From Glutinoglossum americanum (lineage: Eukaryota; Ascomycota; Geoglossomycetes; Geoglossales; Geoglossaceae): 31,874 nt of DNA. Of this stretch, positions 20,987-31,435 are shown piece after piece. The notes beneath the pieces were generated by a model. The model saw only the letters and a program-made list of their open reading frames with translations. It was not told the origin of the DNA and did not search any database. The stretch's first letter is position 1, and each line of letters begins with the position of its first letter. A program made the position numbers and the translations under genes. The stretch covers positions 1 to 31,874 of the forward strand of contig JAGHQL010000236.1 of the NCBI GenBank assembly GCA_020080175.1. The letters run 5' to 3'.

Positions 20987-22463
20987 CCTTTCAAAAGGGA
21001 CGGAAGGGAGACACTCTGGTTGTAGCTATCCGAGAGTTTACAAAACAAAAAACGAGACTGGAATTATTTCAGGCCACCATAAGTGCCAAGGAAAGGAGTT
21101 TTGAACAAGAGCTGTCTGTAAAAAGAAGTAAGCTGTCAGGAGACTCTGAGCCTCCATGGAATCTTCCAAACCTTGTTATTGTCCGTTGGGGAAGGTACCG
21201 TGGCCGGGCCGGTCACTTGGTAGCCGCGTATAGAAACTAAGACTGAAGAAATCTCCAAGGATCTTCTCAAAAAGTCTATCCGTCTCGCACCGCATAACGA
21301 TGGAGTAGTAGCACTTCTCGAAGGAGAACATGTTGGCAGTGTTTTAGGCTGCTTGGGGAAGCCGATGAGATACATGTAGCAAGACCACACAGCCCCCGCC
21401 CCTTTTCCACCGACGATCAAGTGGTAGTAATTCTCCAGGAGAACACGTTGGCAGTTTCTAGGCTGCTCGAGGAGTCTAGCGGCACCAGAAGGTCACATCG
21501 CCTTGTTATTCCTTGGGTTTCCCGCTGTCGACAGAATGCTCCGATATTAAGTCGTCGCCATGGGTGAACAAGGAAATGCAAGAGGAAATTCATGGAGGTA
21601 CGAGTTTAGTAGAGTAGGCATGGTATGAGGCCAATTCCGGTTCAAGGCTTACCGTGTCGGATGATTCGCAGTTTTATAGCGAGGAGCGACGACAGCAGTT
21701 AACTGTGATAGGTACCCGTGGCGAAAAGGGAAACTAAAAGTGATAGTCATTTTTCTCCACAACATCGCCACCCTCACTAAAAGTTCTGTGGTATAAGTGC
21801 ATTAGGAGGAGTACTTGTAGCCAAAATAATTCTAGCCAAATGTGGTGGCGTCTTGCACTACACAAATGACTTTTCATCAGATACTCTGTACAAAAGCTCA
21901 CCGGAGCACCGTAGAAGCCAAGGCCAGTGTATCATACAAGCATATAAGTATATTGCATGTATACTCACGATAGACACCCATGACGATGAGCACACCTCCC
22001 AAAAAAAATGATACCAAAAAGATAGAAATACTTGCGATCGCGAAAAACCCGAAAGAGTAAATACTATCAAAAATCGTGGTATTCGAGAGATTGTATCATC
22101 CCAATAAATGGTAAATGTTCCCACGTTTTCGATATCGCCATGTTGCCTGAAGGTAAGCGGTAACAGGACTTCTATCGGGGGACTCTGGGGTACTAGTTCC
22201 TCATGGGTTTTAGCGCACCCTTATACCCCGCCAGCACAAACAAATTTATTCCCACACATTCACCGCTCCCTCTTCAACCCGCCCAGAGCTTCTCTTCTTC
22301 GTTCCGTCCCTCTCCGTCAAGGAAGAAATTGAAGAGATTAAATTTCCTTCCTCCTCGGTGCAAACCTCAATTGGATCTCACCATCTCCCGAATTTAGTTT
22401 CCTGCTAATTCGTTTTAATTCTATCAACTCTCTCGACTTCATTGTTCATCCCACATCGGTAAA
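20987..22463. promoter_or_regulatory. Long divergent region before MET6
   Basis: A 1.48-kb gap between two start codons pointing apart. It contains a diverged direct repeat and a pyrimidine-rich leader just before MET6 (about 22255-22345). There are also short upstream ATGs around 22107 and 22139 that may lie in the MET6 leader. The frame at 21136-21420 overlaps the repeats and is not called. No CACGTG site was found. Confidence 0.5.
21298..21478. repeat. Diverged direct repeat, about 65 bp, two copies
   Basis: Copies at 21298-21365 and 21414-21478 share the order CGAT, AGTRGTAG, TTCTC, AGGAGAACAYGTTGGCAGT and TAGGCTGCT at about 116-bp spacing. Several substitutions and a small indel separate them, so this is an old duplication. 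Confidence 0.8.
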
Positions 22464-25020
22464 ATGGTTCAATCGTAGGTTGCCACCATAGCCTTTTTGG
22501 TTTATGTTCTAACGTGGCCACACAGCTCAATTCTTGGGTTCCCCCGTATGGGAGCCAACCGCGAGCTCAAGAAGGCTACTGAGGCTTATTGGAGCGGCAA
22601 ATTGTCTCAGGAGGAGCTTCTTGCAGAGGGCAAGAGACTTCGGCTCGAGCATTGGAAAATACAGAAGAATGCTGGCGTCGATATTATACCCAGCAATGAC
22701 TTCAGCTTCTACGACCAAGTTTTGGATCATATTCAGCTGTTTGGTGTAGGTTGCTCGTGGAGTTATCAACTTACTCGGAGGCAAGAGCTCACTCTCAGGC
22801 GTATAGGCAACTCCAGAGCGCTACACGAAGTACAACTTGACTCCAATTGATGAGTTTTTTGCCATGGGACGTGGTCTCCAGAAACCAGCCAAAGATGGTG
22901 CGCTGGCTGTTGATGTACCTAGTCTTGTACGTTCTCCCACCTGATAACTCTTGGTTTGTGACGTCGGGTTTCTAACGTCCCCCGTAGGAAATGGTTAAAT
23001 GGTTTGACTCTAACTACCATTACGTTAAGCCGACCTTGAAGGAAGGACAATCTTTCACGCTCAGCGCCAATCCAAAGCCAGTGGCTGAGTTTTCTGAAGC
23101 CAAAGATGCCGGCATAGTGACACGTCCAGTGATTGTGGGGCCCGTGTCGTTTCTGCACCTTGCGAAGCCTGACCGCGGCCAGAGTGTTGAGCCCATCTCC
23201 CTCCTTCAGGACCTCTTACCTGTTTACGAACAACTTCTCGTCAAACTCAAGGATGCTGGCGCGGAAACGGTTCAGATTGATGAGCCAGTTCTGGTATTTG
23301 ACCTTCCTGTTGCCTCCAAGGCTGCCTTCAAGCTAGCGTACGAAAAGCTGGCAGCACTAGGCGGCAAAATCCCGAAGCTCGTCTTCACCACCTATTTCGG
23401 CGACATTGTGCACAATATCGATGTTCTGCCTCATCTCAAGGACATCTATGCTATCCACGTCGATCTAGTCCGCAACCCTGAGCAGCTCGACTCAGTCCTG
23501 CAGGCCCTTGCCCCGGGTCAAGTTCTTTCAGTTGGCATTGTAGATGGACGCAACATCTGGAAGACAAACCTCAAGAGGGCAATTGAGACTGTTGAGACCG
23601 CGATCCAAAAACTCGGCAGAGAACTCGTCATTGTCGCGAGCTCAAGCAGTCTGCTCCATACCCCTCATACACTTGAGAGTGAAAAGAAGTTAGATGCGGA
23701 GGTTCGAGATTGGTTCTCCTTCGCTGTAGAGAAAGCTCATGAGCTTGCTATCATTGCGAAGGCCGTTACTGAAGGCCCATCCACTGTCCGTGGACAACTA
23801 GAGACCAACACAAAGTCTGTCCAGGCGCGATCGAGCTCTAAACTCACCAATGATCCAAAGGTCAAGGATAGGCAAGCTAAAATCACTCAGGAGATGTACG
23901 AACGCAAATCTCCTTTCACCGAGCGAATTGCTCAGCAGCAGAACCATCTCAACCTACCTCGTTTCCCAACCACGACCATTGGATCATTCCCCCAAACGAA
24001 AGAAATCCGTATCCAGAGAAATAGGTTTACCAAAGGTGATATAACTGCTGAGCAATACGAGAAATTCATTGAGAAGGAAATTGAAGAAGTTGTGAAGATT
24101 CAAGATGAGCTGGACCTCGACGTTTACGTACATGGAGAGCCCGAGAGGAACGACATGGTGCAATATTTCGGAGAGAGATTGACAGGCTATGTTTTCACCA
24201 CCCATGCTTGGGTCCAGAGCTACGGTTCCCGTTGCGTCCGGCCTCCAATCATTGTTGGTGATATCTCCCGCCCAGCGCCTATGACGGTGAAAGAGTCGAA
24301 ATATGCCGCATCGGTCTCCAAGAAGCCTATGAAGGGTATGCTTACAGGGCCTGTTACCTGTCTCCGTTGGTCTTTCCCACGTGACGATGTTCACCAATCG
24401 GTTCAAGCTGAGCAACTCGGCCTTGCTCTGCGCGACGAAGTCATCGACCTTGAAGCTGCGGGGATCTACATAATCCAGGTTGACGAACCTGCTCTTCGCG
24501 AAGGCCTTCCTCTTCGATCAGGCCTTGAGCGTAAGAACTACCTGTCCTGGGCTGTCAAGTCGTTCCGTCTTTCCACTGCTGGCGTACAGGATTCTACTCA
24601 GATCCACTCGCATTTCTGTTACTCGGAATTCCAAGACTTCTTCCATGCGATCGCTGCACTAGATGCGGACGTTTTGAGCATTGAGAACAGCAAGAGTGAT
24701 GCTAAGCTTCTTAGAGTCTTCGTTGACGAGGCGTACCCAAGACATATAGGTCCTGGTGTGTATGATATCCATTCGCCTCGCGTGCCAAGCGAGCAGGAGA
24801 TTAAGGACAGGATTGAGGAGATGCTCCAGTGAGTAATGCACACCTAATACAATTGGGAGACGGGCTAACCATTTGCGGTAGATACCTCAAGCCTGATCAA
24901 CTCTGGATTGACCCAGACTGCGGGTTGAAAACCCGCCAATGGACTGAGACTAAGGCTGCACTCACCAACATGGTGAATGCGGCTAAGTACTACCGAGCAA
25001 AATACTCAAACTCCACGTAG
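22464..25020 (+). CDS. MET6: Cobalamin-independent methionine synthase (MET6), 776 aa
   Basis: Cytosolic enzyme that moves the methyl group of 5-methyltetrahydropteroyl-triglutamate to homocysteine, the last step of methionine synthesis. Five exons: 22464-22474, 22526-22745, 22807-22926, 22988-24828 and 24882-25020. The first exon is only 11 nt (MVQ plus two bases), but the join restores the conserved [13 protein letters not shown] start. The N-terminal half carries [13 protein letters not shown] and [13 protein letters not shown]. The C-terminal barrel has [26 protein letters not shown] and the zinc ligands His659 and Cys661 (HSHFCYSEF) and Cys744 ([11 protein letters not shown]). No key residue is missing. 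Length is slightly above the 765-770 usual in fungi. Followed on the same strand by ADE12. Confidence 0.96.
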
Positions 25021-25614
25021 ATCTTCTCATTGAGAAGTACTTGCCTCCGCTTCAGATTCTGGGAAGTGTCGGTTGCATCATAAGTTTCAACAGCGTGAGA
25101 TATCGGGGAAAGTTGCGCATTTTTCTGGTTTACAGTGGATGACGATCTCAACATCGGCGTTCGGTGAATCTGGCAATATTTCAAAAGTTACGACGCATAG
25201 CAGTTCTGATTTCCTGACGCATCTTCCTCGCATTCAACAGCACTCGGGGGTGTACTATTGCGATGGTTCGTTGCTCAACCGAGTCCCATCGCTCTATTCT
25301 TTGTGCTTCAAATCTTCATTGCATTAGATTAAGTCGCGGTTATGGCTTTGTTCTCCGCCTCGACAACCGGGACGATACGGTCCAGCAAGAAAAGTTAAAT
25401 AGAAAATAGACCCTTTTCAACCGGGAATTGTCATTCGCTGGATTCACTGGTCTGCCCCGTAACTTCGAAAGTGTAGGCGTAAACAATTCGTCCCGATGCC
25501 CCACTGCTTAGCTCAAGCGAAATTTCTACCCCACCATGCTCTTTACCTTTCCAAATACTTCGTATTTCCGAAGTATCTTCGAGATCAAGGCCGTTTACAT
25601 ACGCATCGCTTTCA
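25021..25614. promoter_or_regulatory. Intergenic region MET6-ADE12
   Basis: A 594-bp gap between tandem genes, holding the MET6 3' end and the ADE12 promoter. I see no gene-like frame; the minus-strand frame at 25431-25736 overlaps the ADE12 start and looks like a shadow. Confidence 0.5.
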
Positions 25615-27099
25615 ATGGCTACAGTGGTAATCGGTGCCCAATGGGGTGATGAAGGTAAAGGCAAACTCGTCGATATCCTATGCGATACAGTTGATGTCTG
25701 CGCACGTTGCCAGGGCGGTAACAATGCAGGCCACACAATCGTCGCTGAAGGAATCGAATACGATTTTCACATTTTACCATCTGGACTTGTCAATCCCAAG
25801 TGCTTGAATTTAATTGGTTCTGGGGTAGTCGTGCATGTCCCGAGTTTCTTCAAGGAGCTGCAAGAGCTTGAAAGTAAAGGATTGAAGACGAACGGACGAA
25901 TCTTTATTTCAGATCGTGCGCATGTCGTCTTTGACCTCCACCAGAAGGTGGATGGGCTAGAGGAGGTGCAATTGGGTGCGGAGAATATTGGGACGACGAG
26001 GAAGGGAATCGGACCGTGTTATAGTGCGAAGGCGGCGAGGAGCGGTGTTAGGATGGCCGAAATTTTTCACCAGGAGTATTTTGAGGGAAGACTGAGGAAG
26101 TTGGCCAGGAGCTACGAGAGGCAGTTTGGGAGTTTGCTGGATTATGATGTCGAAGAGGAAATTGAGCGGTTTAGGGTATCTATATTCTTCAATTCATTTC
26201 CTAGAACCGCCTAGATTGCAGAAAAATACAGCTGATACCCATTTCTCAGACCTACCGAACAAAGCTCGCAACCTATGTCATTGATGCTATTCCTCTCATG
26301 ACTTCCATAAACTCCTCTAAGAAGAGAGTCCTCGTGGAAGGTGCCAATGCTATCATGCTCGACATCGACTATGGCACATACCCCTTCGTCACATCCTCGA
26401 ACACGGGGATTGGTGGGGTATTCACAGGGTTGGGTTTGAGTCCATTTAAAGTTGAGACTATTATTGGGGTTGTTAAAGCGTATACTACGCGAGTGGGTAG
26501 TGGGCCGATGCCTTCGGAGCAGTTGAATGTGGGTGACTCCCGCGAGTTTGTGCTTTGCATGTATATGTGTGAGGAGCTGTTGTAACCGCATCTGGACTCA
26601 GGAGATCGGCGAAAAGCTTCAGCGGGTCGGCCGTGAAGTCGGCGTTACGACTGGCCGGAAGAGACGGTGTGGATGGCTTGATCTGGTGGTTGTGAAGTAC
26701 TCAGCAGCCGTGAACCACTACACGAGGTATTCCTTATCCTCCCCATGAAACATCTCCCACCCACAACCAGCAAACACTAACTCCCCTCCCCCCTTCAAAA
26801 GCCTAAACCTAACAAAACTCGACATCCTCGACACCTTCACCACTCTCCAAATCGCCACATCCTACTCCCTCGATGCTCATCCTCTCGAATCCTTCCCCGC
26901 CGACCTTTCAGTCCTCCAACGAGCCACAGTCAACTACACGACTCTGCCCGGCTGGGAAACCCCGACTACAGGCGCAAAATCATATTATGACCTCCCTAAG
27001 AATGCACGCGCGTACGTAGAATTTATCGAAGGGTTCGTGGGGGTTAAAGTTAAGTATATTGGGATTGGGCCGGGGAGGGAGAATATGATCACGCGGTAG
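25615..27099 (+). CDS. ADE12: Adenylosuccinate synthetase (ADE12), 420 aa
   Basis: Cytosolic enzyme joining IMP and aspartate with GTP hydrolysis, the first committed step to AMP. Four exons: 25615-26175, 26250-26528, 26602-26726 and 26802-27099. The start gives the family N-terminus [20 protein letters not shown], with the P-loop and catalytic Asp12. Next come GGNNAGHT, the IMP loop [12 protein letters not shown], the [11 protein letters not shown] strand, [10 protein letters not shown] across intron 2 and the aspartate loop [24 protein letters not shown], with the guanine-recognising TKLD, is rebuilt across intron 3, and the C-terminus is [12 protein letters not shown]. All expected motifs are present and length is normal. 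The second intron uses a GTGGGT donor. Confidence 0.96.
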
Positions 27100-27448
27100 T
27101 AGAGGAGTCCGTGTGGGGTTTTAGATGGCCATTGGTTTGTTTAAAATGTTGACCTTTTGTCATATAGAGATAGAGCACTAGATCTATATAACGTAGAAGG
27201 TTTTCCGTCTTTTAGTCGGTTGGCATGTCTGGAGTGATGGGGTAGGCCTGTCGAACATGCGGCGAGGACTCCTATCAGACCTATTCCGGTAGAGCTAGAA
27301 GCCAGTTTGTGGTTGGGTTTACCCGCTTAACCACGGGTATGAGGTAAACTCTACCCGGGACTGCTCAAGACATCTCCCTCAGCAATTTCCCCCTCCGACC
27401 ACATGTCTCCAGCCAGTCAATTGAATACTCGCTACCGCCTAACCCCCC
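27100..27448. other. Convergent intergenic region ADE12/LTO1
   Basis: A 349-bp stretch between two 3' ends. A small imperfect hairpin lies near 27317-27350, where GTTTACC faces GGTAAAC. No gene is seen. Confidence 0.55.
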
Positions 27449-28354
27449 TCAACCCCCTACATCTTCAATGCTCCCCTCTCCACCCCCATTAGTTCCCCTA
27501 TTCCCCCCTTTCCCCCCCCCACCACCGCCACCACTATCCTCCCCAATAATCCTCCCAATGACCTTCGCCTTCGCCAACGCGCGCTTCAGCCTATCGTCAA
27601 AATCTGAGACCGAGTCTTCGGTGTTTTGGTTGGAGAGTGTGGTGGGGTCGGTAAGGGCGTGGAGGTGGAGGATGTGTTTCTCTAGCCGGGGGTTGGGCGG
27701 GAGAGGGGAGGGCTGTCGAGTTAGGGAGATTTGTGGAGAGGTGGTGGCTGTAGGTGAGTGTGAGGGCGGGGGCGGGTCTTGCGGTGTTTTCGGGATTTGT
27801 TTCAAGTTGCTGGCTGTTGTTGATGGAGGTTTTTGGCACTTCTGTAACCGTCCAGCCCAGACGACGGCTCGACCATGGAGGCGACCCATAGCGAGATACT
27901 TTTCGAAACCTTTTTCGAGGCCGAATATGTGGCCTTCTAGGAGACCTGCGCGAGCGCCGTCCGAGACGCCTTCGGCATGACCTTCCCGGTAGAATCTAGA
28001 GGAGGTTAGAAAGAGGTTTGCATTGAGGAATTGGATGTACGCTTAGGCAGGGCTTAGAGAAGCATATTGTCTAATTAACCTGTTGGGCTATAGGGCTCAG
28101 ATAGAGAGAAAAGGGACTCGAAAGGTATCAATGTATAAGGACAATAAAAGGACGTAAAAACAAACAATGCAAACACAGATAAATGATAATGGAGAGACCG
28201 GTCTAAGAATATCGCAATAATAAGTAAATCTACGGAAGGAGGTGAAAGAGGACATTCTTATTCCATACTTGTCTTCAAGATTAAGTACGCTAAAAAAGGG
28301 GTCTTCATCTCCATCTTCTTGGCCCGGTATGACTTGTCCCGAGTCGTCTTGCAT
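27449..28354 (-). CDS. LTO1: LTO1 (ORAOV1), deca-GX3 adaptor for Fe-S delivery to Rli1, 210 aa
   Basis: Partner of Yae1; the pair brings the ABC protein Rli1/ABCE1 to the CIA targeting complex for Fe-S insertion. Two exons, 28354-28269 and 27995-27449, with a 273-nt intron. The join reads SVLNLEDK-FYREGHAEG, the standard Lto1 start of the domain. From residue 30 a Gly recurs every fourth position (REG, AEG, SDG, RAG, LEG, IFG, EKG, then MG and LHG), nine of the ten expected places: the deca-GX3 motif. LEKGFEKYLAMGRLHGRA is highly typical. Residues 85-150 are Pro/Ser/Thr-rich. The tail is Gly-rich (a seven-Gly run) and ends EDVGG. It lacks the C-terminal tryptophan known in yeast Lto1. Confidence 0.9.
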
Positions 28355-28742
28355 GTATGCCAGATATGCACCAAAATGCCTCCACGTCGAGAGCCGATAA
28401 TCAAAGGAATATAAAGAGTGAGCCTTGAGAAATAATGTAGATCGAAGCCTTTGCAGTGTTGGAATCTAGAATGTGGAGTGGACCGAATATTTGTAGGTTT
28501 TTCGAAGAGATCGTGTATAGCGTCTACAAGTCTCGCTTGAAACCAACATCTTCTAGTGTCCCGAGTCACCAAATCCCCACATCCACGACACCACCCGAGA
28601 ACATTGTGGCCTAGTCTGGACATAACAACAACCGATACTCTTTACGACCAGCAGTCTCTATAGATATTCGGGCTTGTTTAATTAGTCTCAGTCTGGGCTC
28701 CACCAAGCGCAAGCGGCGCCTCCTTCAATTCAGTGTCGTCTT
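28355..28742. promoter_or_regulatory. Divergent promoter region LTO1/MES1
   Basis: A 388-bp gap between two start codons pointing apart. No distinct motif or gene-like frame was recognised; the minus-strand frame at 28258-28623 has no known feature. Confidence 0.5.
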
Positions 28743-31435
28743 ATGGCAGGCATGTACAAGCTCAACATACCCACCCCAGTCAACAAGGAGTCAGCTGCTT
28801 TTGCTCAAGCGCTTAAAGCCTACATAGCTGCGTCTGCCTATGGTGTAGAAGTAGGTACTGCGAAGGGTACGTCCGCATGGAATTCTTAATTGGCTTCTAC
28901 CACTAACACTATCTTCCTAACGGAATAGCCCCTGGTCAGCATGATGTGACGCTAGAACTGCCAAAGGAACATAAGGGTCTGGTCGATGTGAATGCGGTTG
29001 TTAGGTAAGGAGGGCTGCAGTGTTGCCGGTGGACATGTATTGATGCTGCGAGCAAATAGATATTTTTCCGTTGTGGGAAAGACGCCTTATAAAAGAAATA
29101 ATGACTCTCTGTCGGACGACGCACTAACCGAATGGGAGGAATTGGTCCTCCAGGGGTCTATCTCGAGCCTTCGATCCGAAGCAGACGGTCTGGAGACCAT
29201 CGACAAGATGCTGTCTTCAGCGTCTTTTGTCAAGGTGTGCAGAACACATCGCTTGGCCATTTAAAGGGCTTTAGGGTGGCTAACGGTACAAAGTCCCCCT
29301 CAACACCTCCTTCGCCTGCCGAAATTGTACTCTTCTCCACTCTTTATTCTCTTGTCTCCTCTCTTACACCGGCGGTGCTTAAAACTCTCCCTAGCCTTAA
29401 GGCTTGGTTCTTTGATCTCGCATTAGCTTCTCCATGGGCTCTTGCTGGGATTGAGCTTGCAGCCTCCCAGACATCTGACGTCCCTGCTAGCCGAAGTCAC
29501 GGCCAGAAAAGAGAAAAGGTAGAGGTAGTTGTTCCGCATGTCCAGCACGCAAGACTACATAGTAGAGATATAGAGATGAAGGTTCCGGATCCCTCTATAG
29601 ACATCCTGCCAGAAGAAGGGAAGAAGAATGTTTTAATAACCAGCGCTCTGCCATATGTGAACAATGTTCCTCATCTAGGCAATATTGTAGGGAGTGTCTT
29701 GAGTGCAGACGTCTTCTCAAGGTAAATCTCTTCATCCCGTGTCTAACTCCCTAAGCTCACTGTAGTTAGGTATAACAAAGCGCGCAATCGTCCGACACTA
29801 TTTATTTGTGGAACCGATGAGTACGGTACGGCAACTGAGACGAAGGCTCTAGAAGAAGGTGTTACTCCTCAAGAACTTTGCAATAAATACTATGCCCTCC
29901 ACCGAGATGTCTACAAATGGTTCGATATCGGGTTTGATATCTTTGGCCGTACAACAACCCCTCAGCAGACTGAAATCGCTCAAGACATTTTCACGAAACT
30001 CTATGATAGGGGCTATCTAGAGGAGAAAACTTCAACTCAACCCTACTGTGAAAAGCATTTATCGTTCTTAGCTGACAGGTTTGTTGAGGGCGAGTGTCCG
30101 CGGTGCGGTTATGATGATGCGCGAGGAGATCAGTGTGACAAATGCGGACATCTCCTCGACCCCTTTGATCTTATTAATCCCCGATGTAAGATTGATGGCG
30201 CTACTCCCGTGCCCCGAGAAACCAAACATATTCATCTTCTACTCGATAAACTACAGTCTGTCATAGAGCAATGGTCATCCAAATCTAGCGAGGAGGGCGC
30301 ATGGTCTAAGAATGGCCGAATCATCACCGAATCGTGGCTCAAAGAGGGCCTGAAAGACCGAGGTATCACCCGCGACCTCAAGTGGGGCACTCCTGTGCCT
30401 CTTCCCGGGTACGAGAAAAAGGTCCTCTATGTCTGGTTTGACGCTTGTATCGGCTACGTCTCTATCACTGCAAATTACACCAAAGAGTGGAAGCAGTGGT
30501 GGCACCATCCTGAAAACGTCAAGCTCTATCAATTTTTGGGAAAGGACAATGTCCCCTTCCATACGGTCATTTTCCCAGGCTCGCAAATTGGAACAGGTGA
30601 CACCTGGACCATGCTGAATCACCTTTCAACCACCGAATATCTCAATTACGAGAATGGAAAGTTTTCGAAATCACGTGGCGTCGGGGTTTTTGGTAATAAT
30701 GCACGCGATACTGGCGTCCCCCCTTCTGTGTGGCGTTACTACCTCCTATCATCGCGGCCAGAAACTGGAGATACCCAGTTTGAGTGGCGCACATTCATCT
30801 CCAAGAATAACTCCGAGCTCCTGGCAAATCTCGGCAACTTTGTCAACCGGCTCATAAAGTTTGTGAACGCCAAGTACAACAGCCTTGTACCGAACTATCG
30901 GGTACAATCTGCGGATCCTCACTTCGACTCCTTCAGGAAAGACGTCAACACACTACTCAAAGCCTATGTTGAGGACCTTGAAGCTGTGCGTCTCCGGGCT
31001 GGCTTGGAGCGAATCATGCAGATCTCAGGTCGAGGCAATCAGTTTCTACAAGAGAACAAACTAGATAATGCCCTCCTTGCATCTCAACCTGAGCGCACAG
31101 CAGCCGTTGTAGGGTTAGGCCTGAATCTGATATACCTACTAAGCTGTGTGGTCTATCCGTACATGCCAGCTACTGCAGAGAGCATCGTGGAACAGCTTAA
31201 TGCCCCACTAAGAAGAATACCAGACACGTGGGAAGGTGGAGATTTGCTCCCTGGACATGGGATCGGGAAGGCACAGTACCTCTTCAGCAGGATTGATGAG
31301 AACATGGAGGGGGTATGGAGAGAGCAATTTGGCGGCACCCAGGCGGAGAGGACAACTAGAGAAGAAGAAGCGGCAAAGAAAGCTAAGAAGCAAGCGGACA
31401 AAAAGAAAAGAAAAGAAAAGAAAGCGGAAAAGTAG
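28743..31435 (+). CDS. MES1: Cytosolic methionyl-tRNA synthetase (MES1), 822 aa
   Basis: Class I synthetase that charges tRNA-Met. Five exons: 28743-28866, 28929-29004, 29060-29234, 29294-29721 and 29770-31435. The 59-nt third intron (donor GTGTGC, branch GCTAAC) resolves an apparent frame change at about 29235. Residues 1-190 form a GST-like appendage, which in yeast docks on Arc1. The catalytic domain starts near 238: the HIGH box is HLGN (252-255). A zinc knuckle has Cys377, 380, 390 and 393 (CPRCG, CDKCG), and the KMSKS loop is KFSKS (565-569). [11 protein letters not shown] and [10 protein letters not shown] are typical of MetRS. The anticodon-binding domain follows. The protein ends in a Lys-rich tail ([15 protein letters not shown]) and has no EMAPII domain. 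Met4 is an alternative start. Confidence 0.95.

Noticed and set aside
21136-21420. 94-codon minus-strand frame upstream of MET6
   Set aside because: It overlaps the first copy and the start of the second copy of a diverged direct repeat and shows no protein-like features.
22464-27099. MET6 and ADE12 as a metabolic gene cluster
   Set aside because: They are separated by nearly 600 bp, have separate promoters and serve different pathways; neighbours are unrelated housekeeping genes.
27468-27980. 170-codon plus-strand frame rich in Pro and Ser
   Set aside because: It is antisense to LTO1 exon 2, whose deca-GX3 motif is unmistakable; the Pro run is the complement of the Gly run.
29221-29293. 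Apparent frameshift in MES1
   Set aside because: A 59-nt intron with donor GTGTGC, branch GCTAAC and an AAAG acceptor restores the frame exactly, so the gene is intact.
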